From Lunularia cruciata (Eukaryota > Streptophyta > Marchantiopsida > Lunulariales > Lunulariaceae), in contig OX419759.1 in the NCBI GenBank assembly GCA_948567375.1, positions 46,280,593 through 46,344,592 on the forward strand: a stretch of 64,000 nt of DNA, given 5' to 3'. The position numbers and the translations under genes are program-made. The notes under the pieces are model-generated. The model saw nothing but the letters and a program-made list of their open reading frames with translations. It was not told the origin of the DNA and searched no databases. This document shows positions 20,900 to 32,430 of the stretch, one piece after another (within the stretch, counting starts at the first letter, position 1; every line of letters begins with the position of its first letter).

Positions 20900-23263
20900 G
20901 ACTTGCATCTAAAGGTAGATACCGATGAGCAATATTACATGAGGAAAATTTGAGGAGGCAATGAAGACTTCACCAGGATGGGCTAAGAATGAATTATATC
21001 AATAACCATTCTAAAGCCAATCTCAAGGAAGAGAAATTGACCCAAGCGTGTAGTATCCCCAATTCAATCAAGAAAGACAAGGAGACTAAACCCAAGGCAC
21101 AAGGCAATGGTGGATCTGTTGTCAGGTGCAAAGTCTGAAAGTGAGAACAAGAGCAAGGGAAAAGACTCAAAAGAAGAAGAAGAAGAAGAAATCATCCTAT
21201 AGGGTCAAGAGTCAAGTGAGAATGATAGAGAGCCCAAGGTCCACCAATCGGTGGATGAAGGGGCTGAAGAAGAGGAGAAGGAGTTCCATGCACAAATTGA
21301 ACGCATGAGAGGAGGAGATGGCTAGTATCTAGAGTTGCCCAAGGAAGATATTTTAGGGGAGAGAGAAGAGGAGCCAACACTAGTGTTTCCTTGAGGGGTA
21401 AAATCAAGAGAAGTTTGCAGTCTGCACTTGCAAGATCAAGCCAAGTGGAAGCAGATGAAGACAATTTGGAAGAAATCAATTTGAAGGTGAGACAATTAAG
21501 ACTTTGGGGTAGTGCCCCAATAGAACAATTGACTACCAAAGCCAAGGACAACAAATAATAAGGTAAAGCAAAGGAGTACTAAGGGGTATTTTTCCAAGAT
21601 TGTCTATCCATTGCTTGTGGAGTTGCAAAAGAAGAAAACAGAGGTGGAGCAAGATCATCCCAAAGTAAAGAATGAATTGGATGTAGTGAAGTACCTAAGC
21701 ACAAAAGTCTCAAAGTTGGAGGAGAAGTTAACCCAAGGAGAAGAGGAAGCCGAGTACTTTGGATTGATGCCACAATTTTAAAGCAAAGTTTTGCATTTGC
21801 ATGAGAATTTGCATGAGAGTTTTGAGGAGCGGGGTATTATTATTGAGCGTCAAGAAGAATAATTGAGGGAGAAAAAAATGGCATTTGAGAAACTGACAGT
21901 AGAGTTCAAGGTCACGCATCTAGAAGTTGTGCACTTCAAGTCAATCATAGTAGTAATGGAGCAGGAGTTGGAACACAACATCTACCTATATTTACCTGTA
22001 TTTTCGCCTCGTTCCTTCCGAGGGAGTATATCTTGCATGATGTTGGAATTGATTTAACAAACTCTACAGCTCCTTAAATCAACTGAATGAAGTCTGTGTA
22101 TGCCAAGTTGTATACACACAAGAAACATATCAATGGCCATGAGCACACAAACACAAAGACAGGAGTAATGTGTGGAACTTTACACCGTAACCAGTCAGAA
22201 TTTCATAGATTGTACAGAGAGCCTTTTTCTTATCGGCCAAGCACCATATAGTCCTATAATAAAAATCTATAGATGTGTAAGAAACGAAGCATAACGGCTT
22301 CTAAGCGCAATCACATGGTCAAAAAGTTGGACTACGCAATATGAGTTCTAGCCAATCAGACGTTTGTTGAAACACTTGCAATGAGTAGATTGTAGTGCAA
22401 CTATGACTTCATGTATCGACCATGCACCTGACAGACGGTGCCCCTTCTTCACAGACAACATCTCCAATCAAATTCTTCTATGCAGTTGAGAAATGTTTTG
22501 CAATTTAGTAGTAGAGAAAGATCAAGCCTAGCAATGGGAGCCTGTGAGCAGAAGTCAAGAAGAGAAAAGGTTGCGGGATCTGGTAAAGCAAGTAGAAAGG
22601 AAAATTGTCCACTATGCAAAGGAGAAGAAGACATTAAAGATGGAATTTGAAGAGGAGTTAAAGATGTATCAAAAGGAGTTGGCAATAGAAAGAGCTTGGG
22701 AGGATGTTATTCCAAAGAAGACATCAAAGTCAATAAAAGAGATCAATGAGAGAGTAAAGGCAATGTTGAGTTCTAAAGCCAAAGTGAAATTGGAGGACGC
22801 AAGACTGTACGAGTTGAAATTGATAGTATAGGAGACATGGAAGAAAAATGCAAAGGACACCAACCTGAAAAAATTGTTGATTTGCTTGAGAGAGAGGGTA
22901 GATAGAAAGATGATAGAGGTAGGAGACAATATGAGTCTCCGATTAGATCTAGTTAGATTGGAATTAGATGAACTTTACAATGGTTTGAAGGTAGAAACCA
23001 AATGTGAAGTAGTTGAAGTAGGAGTGCAAGTGAATTTGGGTGAGTTACCTGAGTCAACTAAAGAAGTTAGAGTATATAAGAAGATTGTAGTTAGGATACT
23101 CATGACTTCAATTTCAGTTTGGATTGAAGATAGGATAGGAATAAAAGGAGAAATAGAAGTTGTAGATGAACTTGAAGTGAACAAGAAGACTGTAGTTACA
23201 TTGGTTGTAAAAGCTGAAGTGGAGGTAGACACTGGATTTTTAGTAACATTTTTTGAGTTTTGA
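20900..23263 (+). pseudogene. Unclassified coiled-coil coding tract on the plus strand, interrupted by an LTR-like insertion
   Basis: From about 21,100 the plus strand reads as acidic and Lys/Glu-rich sequence (a GAA-rich run near 21,175), then coiled coil (LVELQKKKTEVEQDHPKVKN near 21,620). After the insertion at 21,984-22,460 comes a better preserved stretch: SRSQEEKRLRDLVKQVERKI near 22,550 and KSIKEINERVKAMLSSKAKV near 22,730. A Val-rich C-terminal part follows (EVVEVGVQVNLGEL near 23,010). The 22,544-23,263 stretch keeps one reading frame, with a single interruption. I recognise no family. The Lys/Glu coiled-coil style resembles the 17.5-19.7 kb ORF on the other strand, but I see no direct match. 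Whether this is a host gene or part of a transposable element is open. Confidence 0.4.
21984..22460 (+). mobile_element. Candidate solo or 3'-end LTR (Copia-like ends) inserted in the coiled-coil tract
   Basis: A block of clearly different composition interrupts the coiled-coil reading. Within it, 22,041-22,460 starts TGTTGGAAT and ends GACAACA, the TG...CA form with matching TGTTG/CAACA tips common in Ty1/copia LTRs. The preceding bases include a short purine run (GAGGGAG near 22,020) that could be a polypurine tract. The string ACAACATCT occurs on both sides (21,975-21,983 and 22,455-22,463). That is longer than the usual 5-bp target duplication, so it may be coincidence. There is no second LTR in the window, so this is a fossil end or a solo LTR. 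Confidence 0.35.
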
Positions 23264-23339
23264 AGAGGTAGATATGAAGAAGTGGAGTGACACTTTGGAT
23301 TGGCAGATTATGAAGTAGCAATTGAAGCAGTTTTGGTAA

Positions 23340-24720
23340 TTTAGATAATTGTAAGTGCTCTGCCTATTTAAAGGAGGTATTTGTAGTAAGTTGTTATTAA
23401 GTATTCATATTTTTCAAGTTGAATAGTGCAAAGTGTTGTAACTTACTGCTCATTGTTTCAGCTTAATTTCAAGTATCGGTCCTGTGTGTGTGGTTGTGAG
23501 TGTTTGGAGAAGTTTGAATTGTAGTGGAAGTGTGTTAAATGTTGGATTTTGCATCTCTGATTTCCATTTTGTGTCTTTGATCCTAAGGAGAGTGCAATTA
23601 AGGCAATGCCTTGATGAATGTGTTAGGAATTGTAGTGTTGGTAATATTCTGCATTTGTGATCATAGTGCTAGAATTGATGTGAAGCAATTTTGATTGAGG
23701 AAGTTGTGCCTTTGATGGAGGATTGGAACAAAATTTTGAGGTGATGTCATTTCATGGTGAAGTAGTTTTCTTTGGGAGAATTGAATCATCGCAATCAAGA
23801 TTGATTTAGAAAGAATTTGAAGAATTGTGATCATGGGTGTTGTTAATTTGTGACAAGATTGTGAATTGAGCACTTGTTATGCTTTCTAGGTGTGGTTTCT
23901 ACCCAAGTGATTAAAGAAGCAATCAAGAAGAACTGCTTGGTAATTATTTATCTGGTATTTAACCATTTTTGACCGATACCTCTATGAGAACGGATGATTA
24001 CTTACTAATTACTACAAAAGTGATACTTGCTAGGTTGCCACAACTAGGCTTTGGAAGATGGATTTGGGGCCTTCCTCATTGGTTTTTGAACAAACACCAT
24101 TCTCTCAAAGATTAAGGAACATAAGTGAAGGTTGGTTTGGCTTCAAAAACTAGAAAACTACAATAGCAAAGGATTAAATTTGAGATTGATTGTGCTTAAT
24201 CTATCACTTGCAATGCAAAAAAGTGGAAATAGTTATTCCTCACTTTTTTTTATAGGCAAAGTCTTCAAAAATTGTTCAGTCAGAAAGTGGTTGGGTTATC
24301 CTTCTTCCTTGTCACATATTCAATGCCAAGTGCTACTTGCACATGCAAACTATCACTCTCTCCCAATGGTCTGTGTTCCAATACAAGGATTAGGCCAATG
24401 CCAACAATCTTCCTCAAAATGCAAACCAAATTTCTTGATTTGCTATAGTTGTCCTTGAATTTGTTGGCTATATACAATGCTTGCCATGTGTTAGGTTTGG
24501 AAAGAAATGCAATGAAGGGCTTGATTGTTGCAATGTGCAAACTCATGTGGTTGAGTTTTGATTGTTGGGCAAAGTGCTATCCAGCCAAATATCACCTTTT
24601 ATGGAGACTTTGGGCTAAAGTCCTTCTCCCTTGAACCATTTGCCTTCAAACACCCTTTGGTACCAACTTATTTTCATGCATTCTTCCTTCATGTGTTCCA
24701 CTAACCTTGACTTTGTCATT
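23340..24720. other. No recognisable gene
   Basis: A TATTTAAAGG motif near 23,365 could be a TATA-like element, and the sequence that follows resembles a leader or LTR more than coding DNA. I found no partner copy. Short frames on both strands at 24,130-24,630 are not recognisable. Confidence 0.4.
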
Positions 24721-25160
24721 TGGGTTGTTGTCTCAAGAGTCACAACTCCAAAGAATGTACTATCTACATGTTTTCTTCACAAACAAAGTATTTAACACAA
24801 AAAGGTGAGCACTACAATGCCTCTTTTGCATGTTGTAGGTATGACATTGACCAACACCACACTTTCACTTGCATTTTGTTTCATGAGTGGAAAACCAAAG
24901 AATATTACATGTGGGCTTTAGAAAACATCAAGAATATTTTCTTGCCTTAGCTACTTCAACAAGTCATTTTCATTCATTGTGAGCTACCTGACATGTTAGC
25001 ATTGCAAGACTTTTTCCTTCTGACATGAAGCAACATTTCCTTCTTCCTCCCCTTGGCATATCTCCAAGAAGATTGTTGTAAACTCAAAAAACGACTTTGC
25101 CATGTACAAACATGTTGGGAGAAAATATCAACTAGGAATTTGAGAGAGAAATAGGAATCC
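24720..25160 (+). mobile_element. MULE transposase fragment, catalytic region
   Basis: On the plus strand MPLLHVVGMTLTN (from 24,817) matches the block after the first catalytic Asp in MULE transposases ('MPLL.IVG.T..N.TFS.AF'). EWKTKEYYMWALENIKNIF (near 24,888-24,945) matches 'E....Y.WAL..L...F'. A degraded 'VTDRELALM' equivalent follows near 24,970-25,000, then a patch like the 'WHI.KNV...CK' segment near 25,050-25,090. Successive blocks lie in different frames. The order agrees with the fragment at 16.0-16.5 kb, which ends where this one begins in the protein. The two are 8 kb apart and could be parts of one split element or separate copies. Confidence 0.65.
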
Positions 25161-25820
25161 AAATTTTATCATGCAACAAAGAAAATCATTCATCAATATA
25201 GTCAAGAAAAATAATACATAGAAATTATGCCAAATTTCATTTGATTTGGCCAATGTTTGCCCACGTCCACATTTGCACAGGATTTTTATTCACTCTTGAA
25301 TTGTCAATCAAGAAGTATTGAAGACACACATAACCATCAACTCTACAAAAGGTAAACATTAAAAATTATAAAAACCCCTTATCTAGTTTTGGACCATGCG
25401 GTGTAAATTGATACCATATCTAACCCTCTATTTTCTAGTATCAATTGATATACGTCACTTCACAAAATTCCACAAGTCCATGCTTGTAGCAATCCCGTAG
25501 GTCTTGCAATCACGGAGCCTTATCGCAAGATCCATGCCCTTAGAAGCCATTTCCGCAAGTTATGCAACCATCTCATAGGCCCACTACCCACAACCTGCCC
25601 ATAGCTCCCGTAGTAGAATCCCATAGCTTCCACAACAGACATTTGTCTTGAACTTCAGGTGAGTGTAACTTCTCTTTTAAAGCTCTGTTTTCCATGATCT
25701 TAGTGTATGTGGAAAGCCTCTGAGAAGATGCTTCCAACGAAACAAGGCATATATCATTTTCATTTGTATTCATGTAGAGATGGGTCCTAATGTGAAATAT
25801 CTTTCTATTCACTCTCATGA
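25160..25820. other. Insertion-site flank; no recognisable gene
   Basis: A minus-strand frame (25,573 upward) includes a polar helix-like stretch (MENRALKEKLHSPEVQDKC) but matches nothing I know. The chromovirus inserted at its 5' side: 25,816-25,820 (CATGA) is the left copy of the target duplication. Confidence 0.4.
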
Positions 25821-26561
25821 TGTAATACCAAGGGTTAGCCATATGATCTAAATGTGAAATTCGGTTTGGTAACATCTAGAATGATGTTATACATGATGGT
25901 AAAACTAGATCAGATAGAAGTATCACCAAAAGAGTACTTCTACTAATAGAGCAGAAACCAAAATAGACTTGAGAACCTTAGAACCAATAGCTAGACATAT
26001 GATTTAAGGTGAGAATTGGTTTGGTAACATTTGGAAGGATGTTACACATGATGGACTAAACAGATCAGAAAGAGGTATCACCAAAAGGGGACTTCTACTA
26101 ATAGAGTAGGAACCGAAATATGCCTGAAATCTTTGAAGGCAATTTCGGAGGCCTAAACGGATGAATTAGGCCTCAAAAATGTGCAAAATCCCCCCCTCCC
26201 AACAGAGGATAGGCTGGCCTTTCCTCCCCCTTGGTTTGTCTTGTCGAGAGCTTTCCAACGGTACCTTACTCATGTGATTCTGAGATTCCTACAGGAAGAT
26301 TCCCTAAAAGATTCCCTCCGGTCAAAGCTCGTTTGACCAACCAGATAGGACCTAGACCAGACAGGTCACCCATCCAAGTAAGTAATCCAAGGGTGGAGCT
26401 TGCTGACATGTCACCTATCTGTGTCCCTAATCCTATGGTGGAGCTTCCTTGGAGGAGATCCTCTTTGTCTATATAATAAAGAGAAGGTGCTCCCTTGGGG
26501 CATCGAATGTTTGAGTGTGCAATCTGTGTTTTCTCTCTTCTCTTGTCCTCGGAGTATTACA
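25821..26561 (+). repeat. 5' LTR of the chromovirus
   Basis: 741 bp, starting TGTAATACC and ending GTATTACA, so the tips form a short inverted repeat. The internal promoter is suggested by TCTATATAATAAAG at 26,469-26,482; the transcript would start a little downstream. The CCCCCCC-containing stretch near 26,188 and two related ~110-bp passages (near 25,825 and 25,985, both with 'ATGATTTA'/'ATGATCTA' and 'GGTTTGGTAACAT') are internal features of this LTR family. Confidence 0.95.
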
Positions 26562-26562
26562 A

Positions 26563-26574
26563 TGGTATCAGAGC
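26563..26574 (+). promoter_or_regulatory. Primer-binding site, initiator tRNA-Met type
   Basis: TGGTATCAGAGC begins two bases after the 5' LTR. It is the standard plant retrotransposon sequence complementary to the 3' end of initiator tRNA-Met, which primes minus-strand DNA synthesis. Confidence 0.9.
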
Positions 26575-26699
26575 GAGTGTTCTAGTCCAAGAGAGTGGAT
26601 CACCTCTCTTGGAATAGCACGAACTACTAAAACTGAGTAATTTGAGGTGGAGAACATAGAGTAATCGCTAGACTTAGGAAGGACTTTAGAGAGCGGATG

Positions 26700-27135
26700 G
26701 GATGGATGCACCAGGGGGACAATTTCTCGCACCTAGCTTTCCATTCTCAAACCCATTCCACATCAAGGTTATGTACATCCAGCGTGAGCAGATGAGAGTA
26801 TCGCTAGTTTATCACTTTGGTGCAGAATTCATGGACAGAGTGATGAACTCACCAAACCCGGTGATTCTACCTGTGGTGATATATGACAGAGAGTGGGATT
26901 TGAGGATCTACATTCTATTATGATAATATGGATATGAATGTCCCAAATCCTCTCCCTTTCAACACTCAAGTAGAAATCCGTTATGTAGTGAGGCCAAAAT
27001 TGATGTTTAGAGATTTTGTGGTTAGGAATTTTGGTGAGGAGAATTATCAACGAGTGATAGCTTCTGAGGTCCCAATGGTAGTTCCGATAGTTCGTACGCC
27101 TTCTAGAGTGATTATATTGACTCTGTATTGAAGTA
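26700..27135 (+). other. Coding-like tract upstream of gag in the chromovirus
   Basis: Between the primer site and gag, two consecutive stretches read as protein and look like diverged copies of one ~45-residue module. The first contains VSLVYHFGAEFMDRVMNS then VILPVVIYD; the second contains FRDFVVRNFGEENYQRVIAS then MVVPIVRTP. The shared pattern is a hydrophobic run, FG.E...RV..S, then a Pro-Val-rich strand. Most chromoviruses have only a short non-coding leader here. Its function is unknown; it could be an extended gag N-terminus or a captured fragment. Confidence 0.5.
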
Positions 27136-27159
27136 GACGTTAGCAATTGGGTGTTGTAG

Positions 27160-28253
27160 GAACCATGGATCCGCAGTTGCAAGAGCTGGTGCAAGGAATG
27201 CAAGGGATGTTGAATGAATTTTGAGATATTAAGATGACCATGGAGACATTGCAAAGTCAAGTGCAGATCCTTAGGAACGATCAAGCCATGCAAGAAGAAG
27301 AACCGTCTCAAAACCTAGTACCTGCGACTGAAGTACTTGGAGAGGCACCCGTGCCTACAAACCCTATCAACGATGAAGCCACATTGCTACTCCGGATGAA
27401 GAAGACCTGCAACATCGAGCCTTACAAGGGGCAGCGTACGATGGGAGTAGTGGAGAATTGGATCTTGAGAATGAATCGATATTTTCGATTGTTCTCAATA
27501 GAGATCACAGAGCATGCAACAGGCGTGTTTGCATGTGGGTACTTGACCGATAAAGCCCTCACATGGTATGATGCTTGGGAACGATCCATGCTGGCAGAGA
27601 GAAGGGAGGTCACATGGATAGCAATGCAAGAAGGACTGCTCAAGAATTTCCAATCGGTGGATTCTGTGCAGATGGCTCAAACCCGACTATGGGGATTGAG
27701 ACAAAAGAATAGCGTACAAGAGTATGTGGAGGCATTTCTGGATCTACAAGTTGCAATTACCGACATGAGTCCAACAGAGGCTCTCGACAATTTCAAACGA
27801 GGGTTGAAAGAGCGGATTCGCCAAGAAGTCATGGTGCAAAACCCTCGCACGGTATTTGAAGCTATTGCTTGTGCGCAGAGAATAGCCGGAGCATTAGGTG
27901 GAGGTGAAGGAGTAGTTCCACCTCAACATTATTGGGCAGAAATGCCACACATGGGTGGACCAGTACCGATGGAATTGGGCAACCTTCGATTCCGGGATCG
28001 AGGAGCACGGCCGCTTCAAGGAGAGCGGGGACGGGTAGAAGAACGAAGAGATGGAGTCCCACGAGGAGAAGGGACTCGAGGAGAACAACGCCATTGTTAC
28101 AATTGTGGCCGTATTGGGCACATATCTACCAATTGTCGCACTCGTTTCGCTAGAGGCCCTCGGCCTTCGTACAGGCGATCTTTGAACAACATGGAGAGGC
28201 ACATTGAAGAGGAGGAGGTGGAAACCACTTCGGAAAACAAAGATCGCCAGTAA
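27160..28253 (+). mobile_element. gag: gag region of the chromovirus
   Basis: An open frame of 339 residues (27,234-28,253) has a retrotransposon gag core. Key phrases are WILRMNRYFRLFSI, ALTWYDAWE and SVQEYVEAFLDLQ, followed by 'FKRGLKERIRQEV'. An Arg/Gly-rich linker leads to one CCHC zinc knuckle (CYNCGRIGHISTNC, near 28,095-28,135) that would bind the element RNA. The protein would form the virus-like particle shell. Pol follows after a short gap. Confidence 0.9.
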
Positions 28254-28319
28254 ATGTACCTTGCGGCCTTATTGGCTCAATAAGGAAGCAGAGAAGCAAG
28301 GGAAGGAAGAAGAATAATG

Positions 28320-31300
28320 CGCAAAGATCCCGAAAGGCAACCTCACAATTGATTGTCGTGAATGGAATCCTAGAAGGTAATCAAGTGAGAGTATTAATAG
28401 ATCCGGGAGCAACAGAGAATTTCTTGTCTCGCTCTGTTGCAATAAGCTTGGGAATGGATCTAGAGAGAGATGGAAGTGAAGAAGTAGAGTTACCAAATGG
28501 GCAAACAGAGAGGATTGAATCATTACCTAGACGTGTAACCCTCTCTGTAGGAGAATATCAGGAAACAATTGAGTGGCGAGTGATACAGTTAGCCCGTTAT
28601 GATGCAATTTTAGGCATGCCATGGATGGAGCAGTACAACCCAATGGTGGATTGGAGGAAGAAAGTAGTGAGAACCCACCAATGGTCAATCATTGGGGTTA
28701 AAGAAAAATCACACAGGCAGAAACTGCCTCTATATGTTGTAGGGACGACAACTGTCTGTAAGACCGATAGATGTTTTCAGGGTCTAATAAGAGAAGTCCA
28801 GAGTGCACAACTCGCTGGACAAATTCCTGAGAAATTGAAGGATGTGGTGGATGAGTTTCAAGATGTCTTTCCCGATGATCTACCCTCAGGATTACCACCT
28901 AAAAGGCGAGCAGATCACAACATAGAGACACTCCCGGGGAAGACACCTCCTTGTAAGGCCCCATATCGCCTATCACCTCATGAGTTGGAGGAGTGTAAGA
29001 CTCAAATTGAGGAGATGCTACAGAAAGGGTTCATCCAACCTAGCATATCACCATATGAGGCCCCTGTCTTGTTTGTGAAGAAGAAGGATGGTACAATGCG
29101 CATGTGCATTGACTATCGGGGTCTCAATTAGCAAACAGTGAAGAACAAATACCCCTTACCTCGCATGGATGACCTGTTTGATCAACTCCATGGAGCAAGA
29201 TACTTCACCAAACTGGACTTGCGGAGCGGTTACAATCAAATCCGAATTGCAGAGGAGGATGTGTACAAAACTGCCTTTCGAACCAAGTATGGCCACTTTG
29301 AGTATCTTGTGATGCCTTTTGGCCTCACCAATGCGCCTGCCACTTTCATGAGCCTAATGAATGACATATTTTGTCCATACTTGGATAAGTCTGTTATCCT
29401 CTTTTTGGATGATATCTTAGTATATAGTAGCACAATGACAAAACACAAACAACATCTACGAGAGGTCCTCCAGATTCTAAGACAGAATCAGTTGTACGCC
29501 AAAATCTCAAAGTGTGAGTTTGGCAAGTCTGAAGTAGACTACTTAGGGCATAGAGTAAGTGCAGAGGGCATTCAAGTATTGACAGATAAAATAGAGGTCA
29601 TTCAAAAATGGAGTGCCCCAAAAGATCAGACTCAACTTAAGAGCTTCTTGGGGTTGATGGGATTCTATCGTAGATTTGTCAAGGACTTCTCCAAGGTTGC
29701 ACAGCCTTTAACGGCACTACTTGGCAAGGGGAAGAAGTGGACATGGGGAACTGCACAAGAGTTGGCCTTTCAAGAATTGAAGGCCGCCTTGCTACATGCA
29801 CCAATCTTGAAGTGGTTTGACCCAAAACGTCCAATCAAGTTGGCTACGGATGCATCAGGCGTAGCAATAGCAGGCGATGCAATAGCAGGCGATGCAATAG
29901 CAGGCGATGCATCAGGCGTAGTCTACCTCAAGATGCAGAAGGATCTATCTCATCGCCTAATTCGGTGGGCAGAGTGGCGACAACGCTTCAACATGACAAT
30001 CACCTACGTGGAAGGTAAGAAGCAACTTGCAGATGCATTCACCCGCATGCCAATGGCCAACAACTTGGCGGCAGAGGTTAAGATTAACCCTGAATTCTGG
30101 CAAGAGATTCTAGCTGCTACAAAAACTGATCCACAGATTGTAGAAGCGCAATCATCCAAAGGTGTCACCAGCACCCAAGGACTCACCTTTTGGGAGGGCC
30201 GATTGTGGATCCCAAATGTCCCAGAATTACGCACCACCATTCTAACGGAATGTCATGATTTGGCCATTGCAGCTCATGTTGGAGTGGACAAGACCTTGGA
30301 GGCAGTCAAGCGCCATTACTATTGGCCCAAGATGAGCAACGACGTGATGGACTATGTGCGTAGCTGCCTACTTTGTCAACAGAACAAAGCTTCTAATCAA
30401 GCTCCTGCAGGGCTCCTTCAACCTCTTCCCACTCCTACCCAACGTTGGGAACAAGTGAGTATGGATCTCGTCTGTGAATTACCCAAGACCACCTCAGGGT
30501 TTGACTCCATTGTGGTCTTTGTGGACCGGCTCAGCAAAATGATTCGTGTACGCCCTACCACCAAGGAGGTGACCGCTCCACAACTAGCTCAACTATACTT
30601 AGATGCAGTCTTTGCTCACCATGGCTTGTCTAGAGTACTCATCACCGATAGAGGCACCCAATTCATTAGTTTGTTTTGGCAAACACTCTTTGGGTTCTTC
30701 AAAACCAAGTTGGCCATGTCTACAGCTTACCACCCACAAACAGATGGCCAAACAGAGCGGGCTAATTGCACGATTGAAGACATGTTACGCGGCTTCACCT
30801 TAGAAGAGCAAGAGAGGTGGGACACCCTACTACCGTTGGTGGAATTTGCTTACAACAATTCAGTGAATGCCTCCACCCAGGTCACTCCATTTTTCCTCAT
30901 GTATGGTCAGCATCCCTTCACACCTTCTAGCTTGATGAAGATCCGTCCAGTGACTACCAAGGTTGATGTAGTCAACACATTTGTTTCTAGAATCCAACAA
31001 GGTAGTGGTCTTTGTGGTCTTTGTGGACCGGCTCAGCAAAATGATTCGTGTATGCCCTACCACCAAGGAGGTGACCGCTCCACAACTAGCTCAACTATAC
31101 TTAGATGCAGTCTTTGCTCACCATGGCTTGTCTAGAGTACTCATCACCGATAGAGGCACCCAATTCATTAGTTTGTTTTGGCAAACACTCTTTGGGTTCT
31201 TCAAAACCAAGTTGGCCATGTCTACAGCTTACCACCCACAAACAGATGGCCAAACAGAGCGGGCTAATCGCACGATTGAAGACATGTTACGCGGCTTCAC

Positions 31301-32417
31301 CTTAGAAGAGCAAGAGAGGTGGGACACCCTACTACCGTTGGTGGAATTTGCTTACAACAATTCAGTGAATGCCTCCACCCAGGTCACTCCGTTTTTCCTC
31401 ATGTATGGTCAGCATCCCTTCACACCTTCTAGCTTGATGAAGATCCGTCCAGTGACTACCAAGGTTGATGTAGTCAACACATTTGTTTCTAGAATCCAAC
31501 AAAATAGAATTACGCACCACCATTCTAACGGAATGTCATGATTTGGCCATTGCAGCTCATGTTGGAGTGGACAAGACCTTGGAGGCAGTCAAGCGCCATT
31601 ACTATTGGCCCAAGATGAGCAACGACGTGATGGACTATGTGCGTAGCTGCCTACTTTGTCAACAGAACAAAGCTTCTAATCAAGCTCCTGCAGGGCTCCT
31701 TCAACCTCTTCCCACTCCTACCCAACGTTGGGAACAAGTGAGTATGGATCTCGTCTGTGAATTACCCAAGACCACCTCAGGGTTTGACTCCATTGTGGTC
31801 TTTGTGGACCGGCTCAGCAAAATGACTCAGTGACTACCAAGGTTGATGTAGTCAACACATTTGTTTCTAGAATCCAACAAGGTGTGGAGAGCGCCAAGTA
31901 CAGGTTACAGATTGCGCAAAATAGACAAAAGCAGTATGCTGATGCACACCGTAGGCACATGGAGTTCAATGTTGGGGATCAAGTGTGGCTATCGACAACC
32001 AACCTCACATTAGTTGGATCTCGTAAGCTCAGACCTCGTTTTATTGGGCCTTTCTCAATTCTTCGTCGCATTGGCGCCGTGGCCTATCACCTTGAGCTAC
32101 CACCACACATGAAGATCCATCCAGTGTTCCATGTTTCCCTATTATGCAAATATGCTCCCCGATCAGGCCAAGGTACTTCCACACAGGACATTCGACCTTG
32201 TCCGACACTCATTGATGGCACAGAGGAATATGAAGTGGAGCGGATTCTCCAAAAGCGCATACGTGGTACTCGCCATCCGCAGGTGGAATACCTAGTACAA
32301 TGGAAAGGTTACCCCCTCTATGAAGCAACCTGGGAACCCGCTGCCAATTTGGCACATGCACCGGTGTTGGTGCAAGCATTTGAGCAACAATTGCACAACG
32401 AGGACGTTGCGTCTTAA
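28320..32417 (+). mobile_element. pol: pol region of the chromovirus (protease, RT, RNase H trace, integrase, chromodomain)
   Basis: Protease lies at the start ([12 protein letters not shown] near 28,397). Reverse transcriptase follows ([17 protein letters not shown], then [15 protein letters not shown] and the catalytic FLDDILVYS, about 29,080-29,430) with the connection region [11 protein letters not shown] and [11 protein letters not shown]. The RNase H part is reduced. A short tandem repeat with a GCAATAGCAGGCGAT unit lies near 29,865-29,915. Integrase is recognised by its zinc-binding segment ([20 protein letters not shown]) and core phrases ([16 protein letters not shown]). The end has WLSTTNLTL and a chromodomain (EYEVERILQKR, YLVQWKGYPLYEATWEP, about 32,226-32,345), the mark of chromoviruses, which helps target heterochromatin. 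The region is interrupted and its integrase part contains repeated blocks. Confidence 0.95.
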
Positions 32418-32430
32418 AAGGAGGGAGGTC
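32415..32430 (+). promoter_or_regulatory. Polypurine tract of the chromovirus
   Basis: AAAAGGAGGGAGG lies at 32,416-32,428, directly before the 3' LTR, where the plus-strand DNA primer is expected. Confidence 0.85.

Noticed and set aside
21160-21200. GAA microsatellite as a regulatory element
   Set aside because: It lies within a charged coiled-coil reading, where a Glu/Lys codon run explains it.
22669-23232. Minus-strand frames (86 and 85 codons), Thr/Ser/Phe-rich
   Set aside because: Antisense to the better supported plus-strand coiled-coil reading.
25160-25820. A host gene disrupted by the chromovirus
   Set aside because: Minus-strand frames exist on both sides of the insertion, but they are not in the same frame across the pre-insertion site and match no family I know.
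27422-28202. Several minus-strand frames inside the chromovirus gag
   Set aside because: Reverse shadows of the gag reading; no independent motif.
29860-29920. CRISPR-like array of short repeats
   Set aside because: It is a contiguous short tandem repeat inside the retrotransposon coding region, with no spacers, in a eukaryotic context.
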